A stretch of DNA of 64,000 nt from Bacteroidota bacterium (lineage in GTDB: Bacteria > Bacteroidota > Bacteroidia > Bacteroidales > Prolixibacteraceae), in assembly GCA_023428545.1 (NCBI GenBank), contig JAEYXH010000012.1, forward strand, positions 1-64,000, written 5' to 3'. Both the position numbers and the translations under genes were made by a program. Position 1 is the stretch's first letter, and every line of letters starts with the position of its first letter. Below the pieces are notes generated by a model. That model worked only from the letters and a program-made list of their open reading frames with translations, searched no databases and had not been told where the DNA came from. Positions 1 through 10,114 of the stretch are shown here, in pieces.

Positions 1-380
<380 letters not shown>

Positions 381-512
381 ATAGTTTTTTAGAATCTTGT
401 TTTAGCTTCTTACTCTTTTGATTCCAGCATGTTTTTAATGATATTGTAGGTTTTGCACCTGGATTGGCCACTGGCTGATGACAGGGTGTGAAATAGGTTA
501 AGCCACAACGAT

Positions 513-622
<110 letters not shown>

Positions 623-627
623 TTTTT

Positions 628-656
628 AAACCCCGGTTCTTATGAGCCGGGGTTTC
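628..656 (+). terminator. Rho-independent terminator of the rrn operon
   Basis: A 12-bp stem (AAACCCCGGTTC pairing with GAGCCGGGGTTT, one G-U pair) closes a TTAT loop a few bases after the 5S gene and is followed by TTTCTTGTTTTAT. Confidence 0.9.
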
Positions 657-848
657 TTGTTTTATAGTGCTTTGTGTCCTGGGTTCCTCCTTGAGGATAT
701 TATTAAAATACTGTGTTTCAGTACTTCAGAAACACTAATATCCGGAGTAATCACTCTTTTGTTTCTTTAGTTAATGTTAAGCATGCCAAAAATCCCGTTA
801 ATTTTCCGTAAATGACTGGTAAACCTGAGGTTATAGCTGCTGTTTTCT

Positions 849-856
849 TAAATTTG
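849..856 (+). promoter_or_regulatory. Bacteroidota -7 element for the porin gene
   Basis: TAAATTTG matches the Bacteroidota sigma-ABfr -7 consensus TAnnTTTG and lies 22 bp before the ATG at 878. No convincing -33 TTTG is seen at 17-23 bp spacing. The rest of 657-877 shows nothing I can support. Confidence 0.4.
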
Positions 857-877
857 TGCCTGTTTTGAAATCAGGAT

Positions 878-2890
878 ATGTTAATCAGATATATTATTGT
901 TTTCATCTTTGTCATTATCTCCAATTGCTTGTCTGCACAGATCAGGCCCGCAAGGGATATGCCTTTCGACGAAGAGGAAGAGTCAATGGTCCCTGATTCA
1001 TTGAAACGTCCTGAAAAAAACGTCGCTTCACGGGTTGTGGCATGGAACTTGAAAAACCATGGGGCCTTTATCGATTCCATGGCCTTGGACACACTAAACA
1101 GGTTTTTCCATAATTATCATCCTGCTTACAAGAACGCGATTACGAATACTTATACCGGAAATCTTGGAAGTGCTTATCTTAACAATGATTTTGCAGGCAG
1201 AGTTTTCGGTACTGAATTTTATTTCGCAAATTCGTTTGACGCCTATATACTGACTCCCGAAAGGCTTGATTTTTATAATACAACCACTCCTTATACAATG
1301 TTGGATTATAGTCAAAGCGAAAATAAGAATCGTCAGAATGAAACCCGTTTTAATGTTCTCCATTCTCAGAATATAAACCGAAATATCAATGTGACTTTCC
1401 GATACGACCAAGCTAAATCTGATGGTCAATATAATTACCAGGAAAGCAGGTTTCACTCCATTTCCCTTTACAGTAGCTATAACTCCGATAAACTGAACAT
1501 ATATGGAGGGGTTATTTTTAACCGGATCAGAAACCAGGAGAACGGGGGTATTGTTGATGATAATCAACTACTGGAGGAACCCGAACAGGAATACCTCATC
1601 ATGAATCTGGCCGACGCGCGCACTGAGATGAAAAGTAACTACTTTTTTGCAAGTGGCGAATACAGGATGGGTACTACTTCGGAGGTTGATGGGATTGAAA
1701 TATTCAAGCCCGTTGCCAGTATTATCTATTATGCAAAATCATCCAATTATCTCCGCCTTTTCAGGGAAGGTGAAGAAGGACCGAATAGTGAATTTTTCCC
1801 TGTTTATTATATCAATCCTGATTTCACGTATGATTCGGTCAGGATGAATGTCATTAACAATCAGGCCCAGATCCTTTTTCATGAGTCTGCCCAGAAGAAA
1901 TTTAGTTTCGGCCAAAGGGCATTTGCCGGGGTTGATATTGTTTACCGCATGTTTGCCGCCCCTGGGTATAATGAAGCAGTTTTTCCATTTCATCCGGGAA
2001 ATTTCAGCGGGAATCTTTATACTGGACCCGACCGCCGGTGGAATAAACAAACGTATACCAACTTTTATGTTGGAGGTGGAATTTTCAGGCATTTGGGAGA
2101 TTTCTGGACATGGGATGTGGAAGGACGACAATATTTGTCGGGATACCGGCTAGGCCAGACTGAAATCAATGGAAATCTTCAGAAACCACTCGTTTTCATG
2201 GGGGACTCCACTGCTTTTTTCAGGATCCGTGGTAACCTGATGAACCGAAAGCCCGATTACTTCCAGGCAGAGTATTTTTCAAACAGGGCAAGCTGGAAGA
2301 ATAACTTAGTGAATGAGCAACTGATGAACGCCGGAATCTCATTTCACTCTCCCGGGAAAAACCTGGAGGCTGGTGCCCGATATTCTCTTATCAACAATTA
2401 TATATACCATAATATTTCAGGGATGCCTGCCCAGGCAAACGATGGATTATTAATTCTCTCAGCCTACCTGGATAAAGAGTTCAAGCTTGGGGCATTTTCC
2501 CTGAAGTCACAATTACTTTGGCAGAAAGCGTCAGCTCCCCAGTATGTTCATCTGCCTGATTTTTCCGTACGGTTGGTACCATCATTTGATTTTGTTCTGG
2601 CCAAGGTTCTGTTCACACAATTAGGCGTGGATATGCGAATGAATACCGAGTATTATGCTGATGCATACCAGCCTTCGACGGGCCTCTTCTATCTCCAGAA
2701 TGAGAAGAAGCTTGGATCTTATCCCTATATGGATGCTTTTGCCAACCTCAAATTAAAAAGGACAAGAATATTCTTCCAATATATGAATCTCGGATCGGGA
2801 TTCCTCAGTAAACCATATTTTACTGCTCTTCACTACCCTATGAATCAAATGACCTTCAGGTTAGGTGTAGCCTGGTCATTTTACAATTAG
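878..2890 (+). CDS. Putative outer-membrane porin (PF14121-like)
   Basis: This 670-residue protein has an N-terminal signal peptide with likely cleavage after LSA (residue 20). A short acidic segment follows (about 28-36, FDEEEESM). The rest alternates aromatic and polar residues as expected for a large outer-membrane beta-barrel, and it ends in an aromatic strand (AWSFYN). Length and composition fit the Bacteroidota 'putative porin' family PF14121, whose substrates are not defined. The gene stands alone behind the rrn operon, with a -7 element at 849, and is 27 bp from the lytic transglycosylase gene, so the two may be cotranscribed. Overlapping ORFs in other frames are shadows. The assignment rests on overall pattern and not on a catalytic motif. 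Confidence 0.75.
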   Translation: MLIRYIIVFIFVIISNCLSAQIRPARDMPFDEEEESMVPDSLKRPEKNVASRVVAWNLKNHGAFIDSMALDTLNRFFHNYHPAYKNAITNTYTGNLGSAYLNNDFAGRVFGTEFYFANSFDAYILTPERLDFYNTTTPYTMLDYSQSENKNRQNETRFNVLHSQNINRNINVTFRYDQAKSDGQYNYQESRFHSISLYSSYNSDKLNIYGGVIFNRIRNQENGGIVDDNQLLEEPEQEYLIMNLADARTEMKSNYFFASGEYRMGTTSEVDGIEIFKPVASIIYYAKSSNYLRLFREGEEGPNSEFFPVYYINPDFTYDSVRMNVINNQAQILFHESAQKKFSFGQRAFAGVDIVYRMFAAPGYNEAVFPFHPGNFSGNLYTGPDRRWNKQTYTNFYVGGGIFRHLGDFWTWDVEGRQYLSGYRLGQTEINGNLQKPLVFMGDSTAFFRIRGNLMNRKPDYFQAEYFSNRASWKNNLVNEQLMNAGISFHSPGKNLEAGARYSLINNYIYHNISGMPAQANDGLLILSAYLDKEFKLGAFSLKSQLLWQKASAPQYVHLPDFSVRLVPSFDFVLAKVLFTQLGVDMRMNTEYYADAYQPSTGLFYLQNEKKLGSYPYMDAFANLKLKRTRIFFQYMNLGSGFLSKPYFTALHYPMNQMTFRLGVAWSFYN

Positions 2891-2917
2891 CACCTAAGTT
2901 TCACGAAAAATTAATCT

Positions 2918-4345
2918 ATGTTTTTGAAATTCAGAAACATACTGGCGTTAGTGCTTGTATTGTTTGCTTTCTCTACTTGTGTGGAGCAATCACGAAGTGC
3001 CAGTGTGTATAATAATGGAAGATTTCAGGTTCCAATACGTGACCTGGAGACCATTCAAACGGAAGGAAAGCTTCGTGTTGTGGTGGACTATAACTTCACC
3101 AACTATTTTGTTTACCGTGGCAAACCAATGGGCTTTAAGTACGAAATGCTGCGGAAATTGGCACAGGATCTTAATGTCAAGCTTGAATTTACGGTAAGTA
3201 ATGATATGGAGGAGACCATTGCGGGTCTCGAGTCCGGAAGATTTGATCTTGCGGCAAAGAATCTTACAGTTACCTCAGAACGGGAAATCCGGGTTGATTT
3301 TACCCGTCCCATATTTCAAACGCGCCAGGTACTGGTGCAAAGAAATCAGCTTGCCTTTTCGAAAGGCAAAGATAAATTTGTTATGGATGTTTACGGGCTT
3401 GACGGTAAATCTTTGGTACTTCAAAAAAATACTGTTTTTGTCGGCCATTTGAGAAGGATTGAAATGGAAACCGGTATCCAGGTCGGACAGATTGAGGAAT
3501 CAACCGCCGGAATGGAGCAATTGGTATCCATGGTCTCATCGGGAGAGATTGACTTTACGGTTTGTGATGAATACGTAGCAAAATTATATGCAAAGAGGTT
3601 CACCAACCTGGATATCTCTGTAGTGTTGAGCGATCCCCAGGATATTGCATGGGCTGTCAGGGAGAATGCCTCCCACTTCAGGGATTATCTTAACCACTGG
3701 TTGGAAGAATATACGGCCAGTGATGCTTTTAGTTTACTGCAAAACAGATATTACCATTCCACCAGAAGTGTTAACCGCGTTAGAAGTGACTATCATAGTT
3801 TGGCACGAGGCAGGATTTCACCCTATGATGAAATCATCAAGAGGGAAGCTGCAGCCAAAAACTGGGATTGGAGGCTGATTTCGGCCATTGCATTCCAGGA
3901 ATCGCAGTTTGATCCGGCTGCTACCTCATGGGCAGGTGCGAGTGGACTGATGCAGCTGATGCCGGAAACTGCAAATGCATTTGGGGTGACCGATATCAAT
4001 GACCCGGAAGAGAATATCAGGGCAGGAATACGACTTCTTTCGTGGCTTGATTCGCAACTCAAGGGTGATATCCAGGATGAAAATGAGCGGCTGAAGTTCG
4101 TTCTGGCATCCTATAATGTCGGACTTGGGCATGTAAAGGATGCACAGAGACTGGCTGGGAAATACGGAAAGGATCCTTTCCGCTGGAAGAATAATGTTGA
4201 TGAGTATCTTCTGAAAAAATCGCAAACTTCGTTTTATACCGATCCGGTTGTCAAATGGGGATATGCGAGGGGAATAGAACCCTATGAGTTTGTCAATATT
4301 GTTCTTAACAATTACGGGCATTACAAGAATGTCATTCCCGAGTAG
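2918..4345 (+). CDS. mltF: MltF-like membrane-bound lytic murein transglycosylase
   Basis: The protein has 475 residues (E. coli MltF has 518) and shows the MltF two-domain layout. After an N-terminal hydrophobic segment ending in a possible non-canonical lipobox (FSTC, Cys21), residues about 45-275 form a type-3 periplasmic solute-binding domain. Residues about 300-470 form an SLT transglycosylase domain. The catalytic glutamate is E328 in FQES, followed by the family motif GASGLMQLMPETA. The enzyme would cleave peptidoglycan between MurNAc and GlcNAc to form 1,6-anhydro ends, with the N-terminal domain sensing muropeptides. The stop codon overlaps the end of the convergent Nudix gene by 14 bp. 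Confidence 0.88.
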   Translation: MFLKFRNILALVLVLFAFSTCVEQSRSASVYNNGRFQVPIRDLETIQTEGKLRVVVDYNFTNYFVYRGKPMGFKYEMLRKLAQDLNVKLEFTVSNDMEETIAGLESGRFDLAAKNLTVTSEREIRVDFTRPIFQTRQVLVQRNQLAFSKGKDKFVMDVYGLDGKSLVLQKNTVFVGHLRRIEMETGIQVGQIEESTAGMEQLVSMVSSGEIDFTVCDEYVAKLYAKRFTNLDISVVLSDPQDIAWAVRENASHFRDYLNHWLEEYTASDAFSLLQNRYYHSTRSVNRVRSDYHSLARGRISPYDEIIKREAAAKNWDWRLISAIAFQESQFDPAATSWAGASGLMQLMPETANAFGVTDINDPEENIRAGIRLLSWLDSQLKGDIQDENERLKFVLASYNVGLGHVKDAQRLAGKYGKDPFRWKNNVDEYLLKKSQTSFYTDPVVKWGYARGIEPYEFVNIVLNNYGHYKNVIPE

Positions 4346-4967
4346 GGAAATGGCGTGCCAGAATGTCCAAAAATTCGCAGAGGATCATTGCGGTAGCTCC
4401 CCATATAAACTCTTCCTCAAATGCTATTCCGGGTGCCTTTAACTTGCCCGAGAAAGTGTCAAGTGTCCTGAATTCACGATTTTGTTCCATGAGGTGAGCT
4501 AAAAGTGGGAAAAACATAAGCTTTTCCACTTCATCAGGATTCAGTGTAAACGAAGGACGGGGTGCCGCCCAGGCTACAAAGGGATGAATCCGGTAGTTGC
4601 TGACCGAAACATATAGCGGTGTGAGGGGCCCGATTACCTGTATGGAACCAGGATCTATTCCAATCTCTTCATATGTTTCCCTGATTGCGGTTTCTTGGGG
4701 AGATAGATCTTTTGGTTCTTGCCTTCCTCCCGGAAAACCAATTTGCCCTGCATGAATCTTCATGTGTCCCGGCCTTTTGATCAAACAGGTATAAAGCTCA
4801 TTTTCGGAAGGGATAACCAATAAAAGAACCCCGCTTTCGAGAATTTTTATCTGGTCGGAATTGGGGATCTTCAGATCTCTTTCGGGAGGTAACATTTGAC
4901 GATGGGAATTTTCGCCCGGAAGAGTGTTGTTCAGTAAATTCTCAATAATAAGTCGCCATTCGTTCAT
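4332..4967 (-). CDS. Nudix hydrolase, CoA pyrophosphatase-like (NudL/UPF0035 type)
   Basis: The complete Nudix box (GX5EX7REUXEEXGU) is present as GFPGGRQEP through RETYEEIGID at about residues 77-105. It is preceded by HMKIHAGQIGFPGG, which resembles the CoA-pyrophosphatase signature (LxxHxGxIxFPGG). It would hydrolyse CoA or a related nucleoside diphosphate derivative to 3',5'-ADP and phosphopantetheine, in the cytosol. I chose the internal ATG at 4967 (MNEWRL), because the seven upstream residues (MILYFYG) look like untranslated leader. It is convergent with, and overlaps, the MltF-like gene. Confidence 0.85.
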   Translation of the reverse strand: MNEWRLIIENLLNNTLPGENSHRQMLPPERDLKIPNSDQIKILESGVLLLVIPSENELYTCLIKRPGHMKIHAGQIGFPGGRQEPKDLSPQETAIRETYEEIGIDPGSIQVIGPLTPLYVSVSNYRIHPFVAWAAPRPSFTLNPDEVEKLMFFPLLAHLMEQNREFRTLDTFSGKLKAPGIAFEEEFIWGATAMILCEFLDILARHFPTRE

Positions 4968-5188
4968 ACCGTAAAAATATAAAATCAAAGCAAATTGCCG
5001 GTATTAACCAGAACGAATTCTACCATTGGCTTTGGAGGAGGCAATGTATAATACTGCCAGCCTTAAATTCTGTTTGAGTTAATTTTCAGGCGATTTGAGA
5101 TCTTATGGTAAGGGTTTAATTGCAAGCATGGTAGATTGCTAAAATGCATCAGCATCATTGATAAAGCCACCGCAAAGCCTATAAAAGA

Positions 5189-6442
5189 TTAGTCGAATCG
5201 CATACTCTTATCAGGGGCAATACGGCTGATAAAAAGTGCCGGAAGTATCAGCATAGCCAGGGTTATCAAAAGAGTGCCGGCGTTAAGCAGCAGAATGTTG
5301 ACGAGGGAGAAATTGACAGGGACGACTTCCATATAGTAGGAGGAAGGGTCAAGAGTGATCAGGTTAAAATACTTTTGAAGAAACAGAAGGGACAATCCGA
5401 GAAGATTACCCCACAACATTCCCCTGCTAACCAAAAATGCTGACAGGTAGAGAAATATGTTTTTCAGGCTGCTGTTTCGGCTTCCAAGTGATTTCAAGAT
5501 TCCAATCATGGAACTGCGTTCGAGAATCAGTACCAGCAAGGCTGAAATCATGTTAAATCCTGCCACCAGAAGCATTAGTATCAGTATAACCCATACATTC
5601 ATGTCAAGAATGGAAAGCCAGTCAAAAATCTGTGGGTACTTTCGGGTGACGGTTATTGAGCGGAGTGTAGTGCCCTTTTCTACGCCATACTGCACGATAT
5701 GCTCCCTGATCATTTGCTCGGTGTGGTCAATTTTGTCAAAATCAGTAATCGTGATCTCGAAACCACTGATCTGGTCGGATTCCCAGTCGTTGACATGCCT
5801 GATTTGACGAATGTCGGCGATTACGAACATGTCGTCAAATTCCTGTAAGTGCGTATTGTATATACCGGCGAGCCTGAACTGCCTGACACGGGGAATTTGT
5901 TCATCCTGATTTATAAAATACATATATACCGGATCTCCGGTTTTTAATCGAAGCAGCTGGCATAAATTCGCTGAGATCAACACCTCGGCTGAACGGTTTG
6001 GGCCATCATATTTTGGCAGTGACCCATCTGTCAGGTGTTTCCTGAAAAAGGACCAATCGAAAGTACTGTCAACACCCTTTAATACAATTCCCTGGATATA
6101 GTCGTCGGTTTTGATGATTCCCGGTTTGGTAGCGAAAGTATTAACCGACTTAGCGTTTTCGACCTCCAATAACCTTGGTGTAAAAGATTGTTTTGAAGAG
6201 ATGGGGGCTGTTTCATATGAGAAGTTGGAATCGTAATTGATTATTTGAATGTGGGAGCCAAATCCGACTACCTTATCCCTGATCTCTTTTTTGAATCCGG
6301 TAACTATGGATACAGCGATAAGCATTACTGTGAGTCCAAGGGCAATGCCAACCAAAGCTACCTTAATGATTTTTCTGGAAAGCTGGTTTTTGTTTTCTTT
6401 ATCACTAAATAATCTTCTGGCAATAAATAATTCTGTATTCAT
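5189..6442 (-). CDS. FtsX-like ABC transporter permease, LolC/LolE type
   Basis: The 417-residue protein has one N-terminal membrane helix (about 25-50, KVALVGIALGLTVMLI), a large extracytoplasmic domain (about 55-270) and three C-terminal helices. This is the FtsX/MacB-type permease topology used by LolC/LolE. The N-terminal signature (ELFIARRLF, ending in TGFKKEI) is typical of lipoprotein-releasing permeases, so a role in lipoprotein or envelope export is inferred. No ATPase subunit is adjacent. The start is an ATG. The 221 bp between this gene and the Nudix gene hold nothing recognisable. Confidence 0.8.
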   Translation of the reverse strand: MNTELFIARRLFSDKENKNQLSRKIIKVALVGIALGLTVMLIAVSIVTGFKKEIRDKVVGFGSHIQIINYDSNFSYETAPISSKQSFTPRLLEVENAKSVNTFATKPGIIKTDDYIQGIVLKGVDSTFDWSFFRKHLTDGSLPKYDGPNRSAEVLISANLCQLLRLKTGDPVYMYFINQDEQIPRVRQFRLAGIYNTHLQEFDDMFVIADIRQIRHVNDWESDQISGFEITITDFDKIDHTEQMIREHIVQYGVEKGTTLRSITVTRKYPQIFDWLSILDMNVWVILILMLLVAGFNMISALLVLILERSSMIGILKSLGSRNSSLKNIFLYLSAFLVSRGMLWGNLLGLSLLFLQKYFNLITLDPSSYYMEVVPVNFSLVNILLLNAGTLLITLAMLILPALFISRIAPDKSMRFD

Positions 6443-6522
6443 TGGATTGTTGGAATGGTAGGTAAAGATATCAAATCCAGATCAATGCCAATCAATCGCC
6501 AGGATTTTCAACTTTGCCAGAT

Positions 6523-7530
6523 TCATTTGTTCTGTGGATCCTGACCCCTTTTCTGGTTGTTAAAGAAAGGCAGAGCCACTACCGAAATAAGGCCAAGAAC
6601 GATAACGAGCAGTGTCATTATGGTGTGTGCGACAAAGGCAAAGATAATTCCGTTTTCATAAGGAATCCCGTATAATGCCAGAGATTCACGCGTCATAAAA
6701 TGCCATGCGCCAATTCCTCCCTGTACAGGTGCAACCATGCCAAAACTACCCATCACAAAAGTGGTCAGGCCTGCAAGCGGTGAAAGATCTTTAGTAAAAT
6801 CAAATGCAAAGAATGATACATACAGCATGAGATAATACATGAGCCAAATAAACAGGGAATGGAATATGAATGCGCCTTTATTCTTAATATATCTGACTGA
6901 TAAAATGCCCTCTTTGAAGTGTGAAGCTATCGTTTCAATTTTTCTAAAAAGTGAGCTTTTTTTAATTTTCCTCCATAGTACGATGATAAGGACCAGAATA
7001 ATCACCAGCCCTGAAATCAGGTAGGGTGAGAATGCCAAATCTTTAAGCTTTTCACGGATGTCGGGATTTTCATTCAGGAACTGAATGACGTGGCCAAACT
7101 GGGTGATAACCATCAGGATGGTTGCCATTCCCAACACCAGTAAATCAAAAATCCGTTCGGTGATCATTGTGCCAATCAGGCGGGCAAAAGATATTTTTTC
7201 ATATTTGCTCATCACACCGCATTTTGACAATTCCCCCATCCGGGGCACAACCAGATTCATGATATATCCAATCATGACAGCAAAAAAAGTATTGCTGAGA
7301 CGCGGCTTGTGACCTAAAGGTTCAATTAGATATCTCCATCGGGCAGCCCGGCTGATATGGCTGAGAACGCCAAGGAAAACGGAGAGCCAAACCCAGGCAT
7401 AATTTACGTCGTTCGTAAGGATGGATTTCATCCGGCTGATATCCTGGTCCTTGTATAAATACCAAAACAAGAACACACCTATCGAAAAAAACAGCAGGTA
7501 TTTCGCAGCCTTCTTAACTTTCTGTTTCAA
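6523..7530 (-). CDS. Lysylphosphatidylglycerol synthase TM-region / YbhN-family membrane protein
   Basis: About eight hydrophobic segments and motifs such as SHISRAARWRYLI, NLVVPRMGELSKC and PVQGGIGAWHFM identify the UPF0104/YbhN family, related to the flippase half of MprF. The protein probably moves or modifies a lipid in the inner membrane; its substrate cannot be read from sequence. It starts with TTG at 7530: an in-frame stop lies about 13 codons upstream, there is no ATG between, and the first internal ATG would remove the first helix. It is transcribed in the same direction as the LolC/E-like gene 80 bp downstream and divergently from rsmA. Confidence 0.8.
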   Translation of the reverse strand: MKQKVKKAAKYLLFFSIGVFLFWYLYKDQDISRMKSILTNDVNYAWVWLSVFLGVLSHISRAARWRYLIEPLGHKPRLSNTFFAVMIGYIMNLVVPRMGELSKCGVMSKYEKISFARLIGTMITERIFDLLVLGMATILMVITQFGHVIQFLNENPDIREKLKDLAFSPYLISGLVIILVLIIVLWRKIKKSSLFRKIETIASHFKEGILSVRYIKNKGAFIFHSLFIWLMYYLMLYVSFFAFDFTKDLSPLAGLTTFVMGSFGMVAPVQGGIGAWHFMTRESLALYGIPYENGIIFAFVAHTIMTLLVIVLGLISVVALPFFNNQKRGQDPQNK

Positions 7531-7796
7531 TTTTTCTGCCTTTGCTGATTTATAACCGATCCTCCATTAATATCCGGATAATTTACTGTAAATTACAAAC
7601 TCAGACGTCTGACCTTTAAAAAACAAATAATTATCCTTGCGATTTCGGTTAGATTACTGAACATTCACGACAAAGTTGTGTATTTTTACACGCCTTTTGA
7701 AAAGGGTCCATTCGGACCGGAGCAAAATTATAAATAACTTTGATTCGTAAGGTTTGAATGCCGAAAAATTAGAAATCATGGAAGATAGTGATTACG

Positions 7797-8576
7797 ATGA
7801 GTGTCGTAAGGCCGAAAAAAAACCTGGGTCAACATTTTTTAAGGGATCAGAATATCGCCCGTAAGATTGTTGAAAACCTGGATCTTTCCGGAAACGTCAA
7901 TGTTTTGGAAATTGGTCCGGGAATGGGTGTACTTACAAATTTTTTGGCCAAAATCCCTTCCATTCAGCTTTCCTTAATTGAAATCGACAAGGAATCTGTC
8001 GAATACCTTCGTGAGAATTTGAATGACCCTGAGATAAGGATTATTGAGGGTGATTTTTTAAAGCTTGATCTTGCTTCCCAGATTGATTTTCCATTTAGTG
8101 TGATTGGGAACTTTCCGTACAATATTTCATCCCAGATATTTTTCAAAATCCTGGAATATCGTCAATATGTTCCCCAGGTAGTGGGGATGGTCCAGAAGGA
8201 GGTAGCCGACCGGTATTGTGCCTCTCCGGGTAGCAAGACATATGGTATTTTAAGTGTTCTCCTACAGACGTTTTATAATATTGAATACTTGTTTACGGTG
8301 AATGAACAAGTGTTTTTTCCACCCCCAAAAGTTAAATCGGCAGTTGTCCGTCTGACCCGGAATGACAGGGATATGCCTGCCGATGAATCTGTTTTGCTTC
8401 AGATTATTGTAAAGGCAGCTTTCAACCAGCGGCGAAAGATATTGGGAAATGCGCTGAAATCTGCGGGCATAACGGCTCCTCCAGATTTGGCAGACAAGCG
8501 TGCCGAGCAGCTTTCGGTTGACCAGTTTCTTAGTATAGTCAGGTATGTGAAATCGATTAAAACGCAGGATGTATGA
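7797..8576 (+). CDS. rsmA: 16S rRNA (adenine1518-N6/adenine1519-N6)-dimethyltransferase
   Basis: RsmA/KsgA dimethylates two adjacent adenines in helix 45 of 16S rRNA using SAM. Visible signatures are KNLGQHFLRD at the N-terminus, the SAM motif LEIGPGMGVLT (about residues 37-47) and the catalytic NFPY (105-108). I chose ATG 7797 over the in-frame GTG at 7788 because GGAAG at 7780-7784 is then about 12 nt away, against 3 nt for the GTG. The stop overlaps the mgtE start as ATGA, indicating translational coupling. The 266-bp divergent region upstream contains a small GTGTA-TTTT-TACAC inverted repeat at 7678-7691. Confidence 0.96.
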   Translation: MSVVRPKKNLGQHFLRDQNIARKIVENLDLSGNVNVLEIGPGMGVLTNFLAKIPSIQLSLIEIDKESVEYLRENLNDPEIRIIEGDFLKLDLASQIDFPFSVIGNFPYNISSQIFFKILEYRQYVPQVVGMVQKEVADRYCASPGSKTYGILSVLLQTFYNIEYLFTVNEQVFFPPPKVKSAVVRLTRNDRDMPADESVLLQIIVKAAFNQRRKILGNALKSAGITAPPDLADKRAEQLSVDQFLSIVRYVKSIKTQDV

Positions 8577-9931
8577 ATCTTGAACTGACAAGGGAATTTA
8601 TTGATAATCTGCGTCTCCAGATTGAGAACAACCAGGAGGGGGAAGTAAAGGACCTCCTTTTGGAATTGCATGCTGCTGACATAGCAGAAATCATGGAAGT
8701 GCTTTCACTGGAAGAAGCCAAGTATATCTACCTGTTACTTGATGGGGAAAAAGCCTCGGATGTACTTATCGAACTGCCCGAAGATGACCGGCGTCGGTTC
8801 CTGAATGCACTGCCACCCGAATACATTGCCCGACAGTTTATCGAGTATATGGACTCTGATGATGCCGCCGATATTTTGGGTGAGCTCGACGAGGACAGGA
8901 AGAAATCGGTGCTCAATGAGATCGGTGATGTTGACATTGCAGGTGATATCGTTGATCTTCTTGAGTATGATGAAGAGTCGGCCGGTGGTATCATGGCCAA
9001 GGAACTTGTTTCGGTCAATGAGAATTGGAGTGTCGCAACCTGCCTAAAAGAGATTTCGAGACAGGCAGAGGATGTAGATGACATCTACTATGTATATGTG
9101 GTTGATGACGATAATAAGCTGAAAGGAGTGCTTTCGCTTAAAAAACTGATTCTGAACAGTACGAGCACCCTGATAAAGAACATTTTCAATGAGGATGTGA
9201 AGTGGGTTACGACCGATACGCCGCAGGCCGAGGTTGCCCAGATAATGGAAAAATATGACCTGGTTGCCATTCCTGTAGTGGATGAGATTGGAAGGTTAAA
9301 GGGCCGTATTACTTTCGACGATGTCATGGACGTAATCCGTGAAGAAGCAGAAAGGGATTATAACATGGTGTCGGGTATTACCGGAGAGGTGGAAGCCAGC
9401 GACAAAGTATGGCAGCTCACCCGGGCCCGGGTGCCCTGGCTGATGGTTGGGCTTTTTGGTGGCATTATGGGAGCACAGGTGATTGGTGCGCATGAGTCAT
9501 CCTTGCAGCAAGTTCCGGCAACTGCATTCTTTATTCCCCTGATTGCGGCAATGGCAGGGAATGTCGGGGTGCAGTCTTCTTCAATTGTTGTACAGACACT
9601 GGCCAGTGGGGTCAGGGATTATACCACTCCCTGGCAAAAACTTTTTAAACAATTGTCGGTAGCGTTTGTGACCGGCGCCATTTTTTCGGTAATGATCCTG
9701 CTTTATAATCTGGTTTTCAGCGACAGCCTGGGGCTTACTTATGCGGTTTCACTCTCATTATTCATTGTCATGACCATTGCCTCCGTTTTTGGATCACTGA
9801 TTCCACTTGCCCTGCATAAATTGAAAATCGACCCTGCAGTGGCGACGGGTCCGTTTATTACAACTTTGAATGATGTTCTTGGATTAACTATATATTTGTT
9901 AATCAGTCAGATGTTTTTGGATTTTATATAA
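8573..9931 (+). CDS. mgtE: Magnesium transporter MgtE
   Basis: Domain order is that of MgtE: an acidic N domain (about 1-130), a CBS pair (about 135-255) and a five-helix membrane domain (about 275-452). The membrane part has the conserved GNVGVQSSS and DPAVATGPFITTLNDVLG motifs that line the Mg2+ pore. The length of 452 residues matches the family. It would import Mg2+, gated by cytosolic Mg2+ through the N and CBS domains. It overlaps rsmA by 4 bp. No terminator is obvious in the 183 bp before purH. Confidence 0.95.
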   Translation: MNLELTREFIDNLRLQIENNQEGEVKDLLLELHAADIAEIMEVLSLEEAKYIYLLLDGEKASDVLIELPEDDRRRFLNALPPEYIARQFIEYMDSDDAADILGELDEDRKKSVLNEIGDVDIAGDIVDLLEYDEESAGGIMAKELVSVNENWSVATCLKEISRQAEDVDDIYYVYVVDDDNKLKGVLSLKKLILNSTSTLIKNIFNEDVKWVTTDTPQAEVAQIMEKYDLVAIPVVDEIGRLKGRITFDDVMDVIREEAERDYNMVSGITGEVEASDKVWQLTRARVPWLMVGLFGGIMGAQVIGAHESSLQQVPATAFFIPLIAAMAGNVGVQSSSIVVQTLASGVRDYTTPWQKLFKQLSVAFVTGAIFSVMILLYNLVFSDSLGLTYAVSLSLFIVMTIASVFGSLIPLALHKLKIDPAVATGPFITTLNDVLGLTIYLLISQMFLDFI

Positions 9932-10082
9932 AAAGTGTTCCAAAATGTATTTTATTCTGGCTAGTAATGACAGGTAACAAAGAGGAGAGGTAACCGAAAA
10001 CGAACCACCGGATATCAATATTGTTTTTTCGTTTCTTTTGGGAAGACACCAGTTTTTTAAGGCGATATATAACCTGATTTTC

Positions 10083-10090
10083 TATCTTTG
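10083..10090 (+). promoter_or_regulatory. Bacteroidota -7 element for purH
   Basis: TATCTTTG matches TAnnTTTG and lies 24 bp upstream of the purH ATG. The best -33 candidate (TTTT at 10055-10058) is 24 bp away, slightly long. Confidence 0.45.
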
Positions 10091-10114
10091 CAATCTGATT
10101 TGAAAGGAAATTAA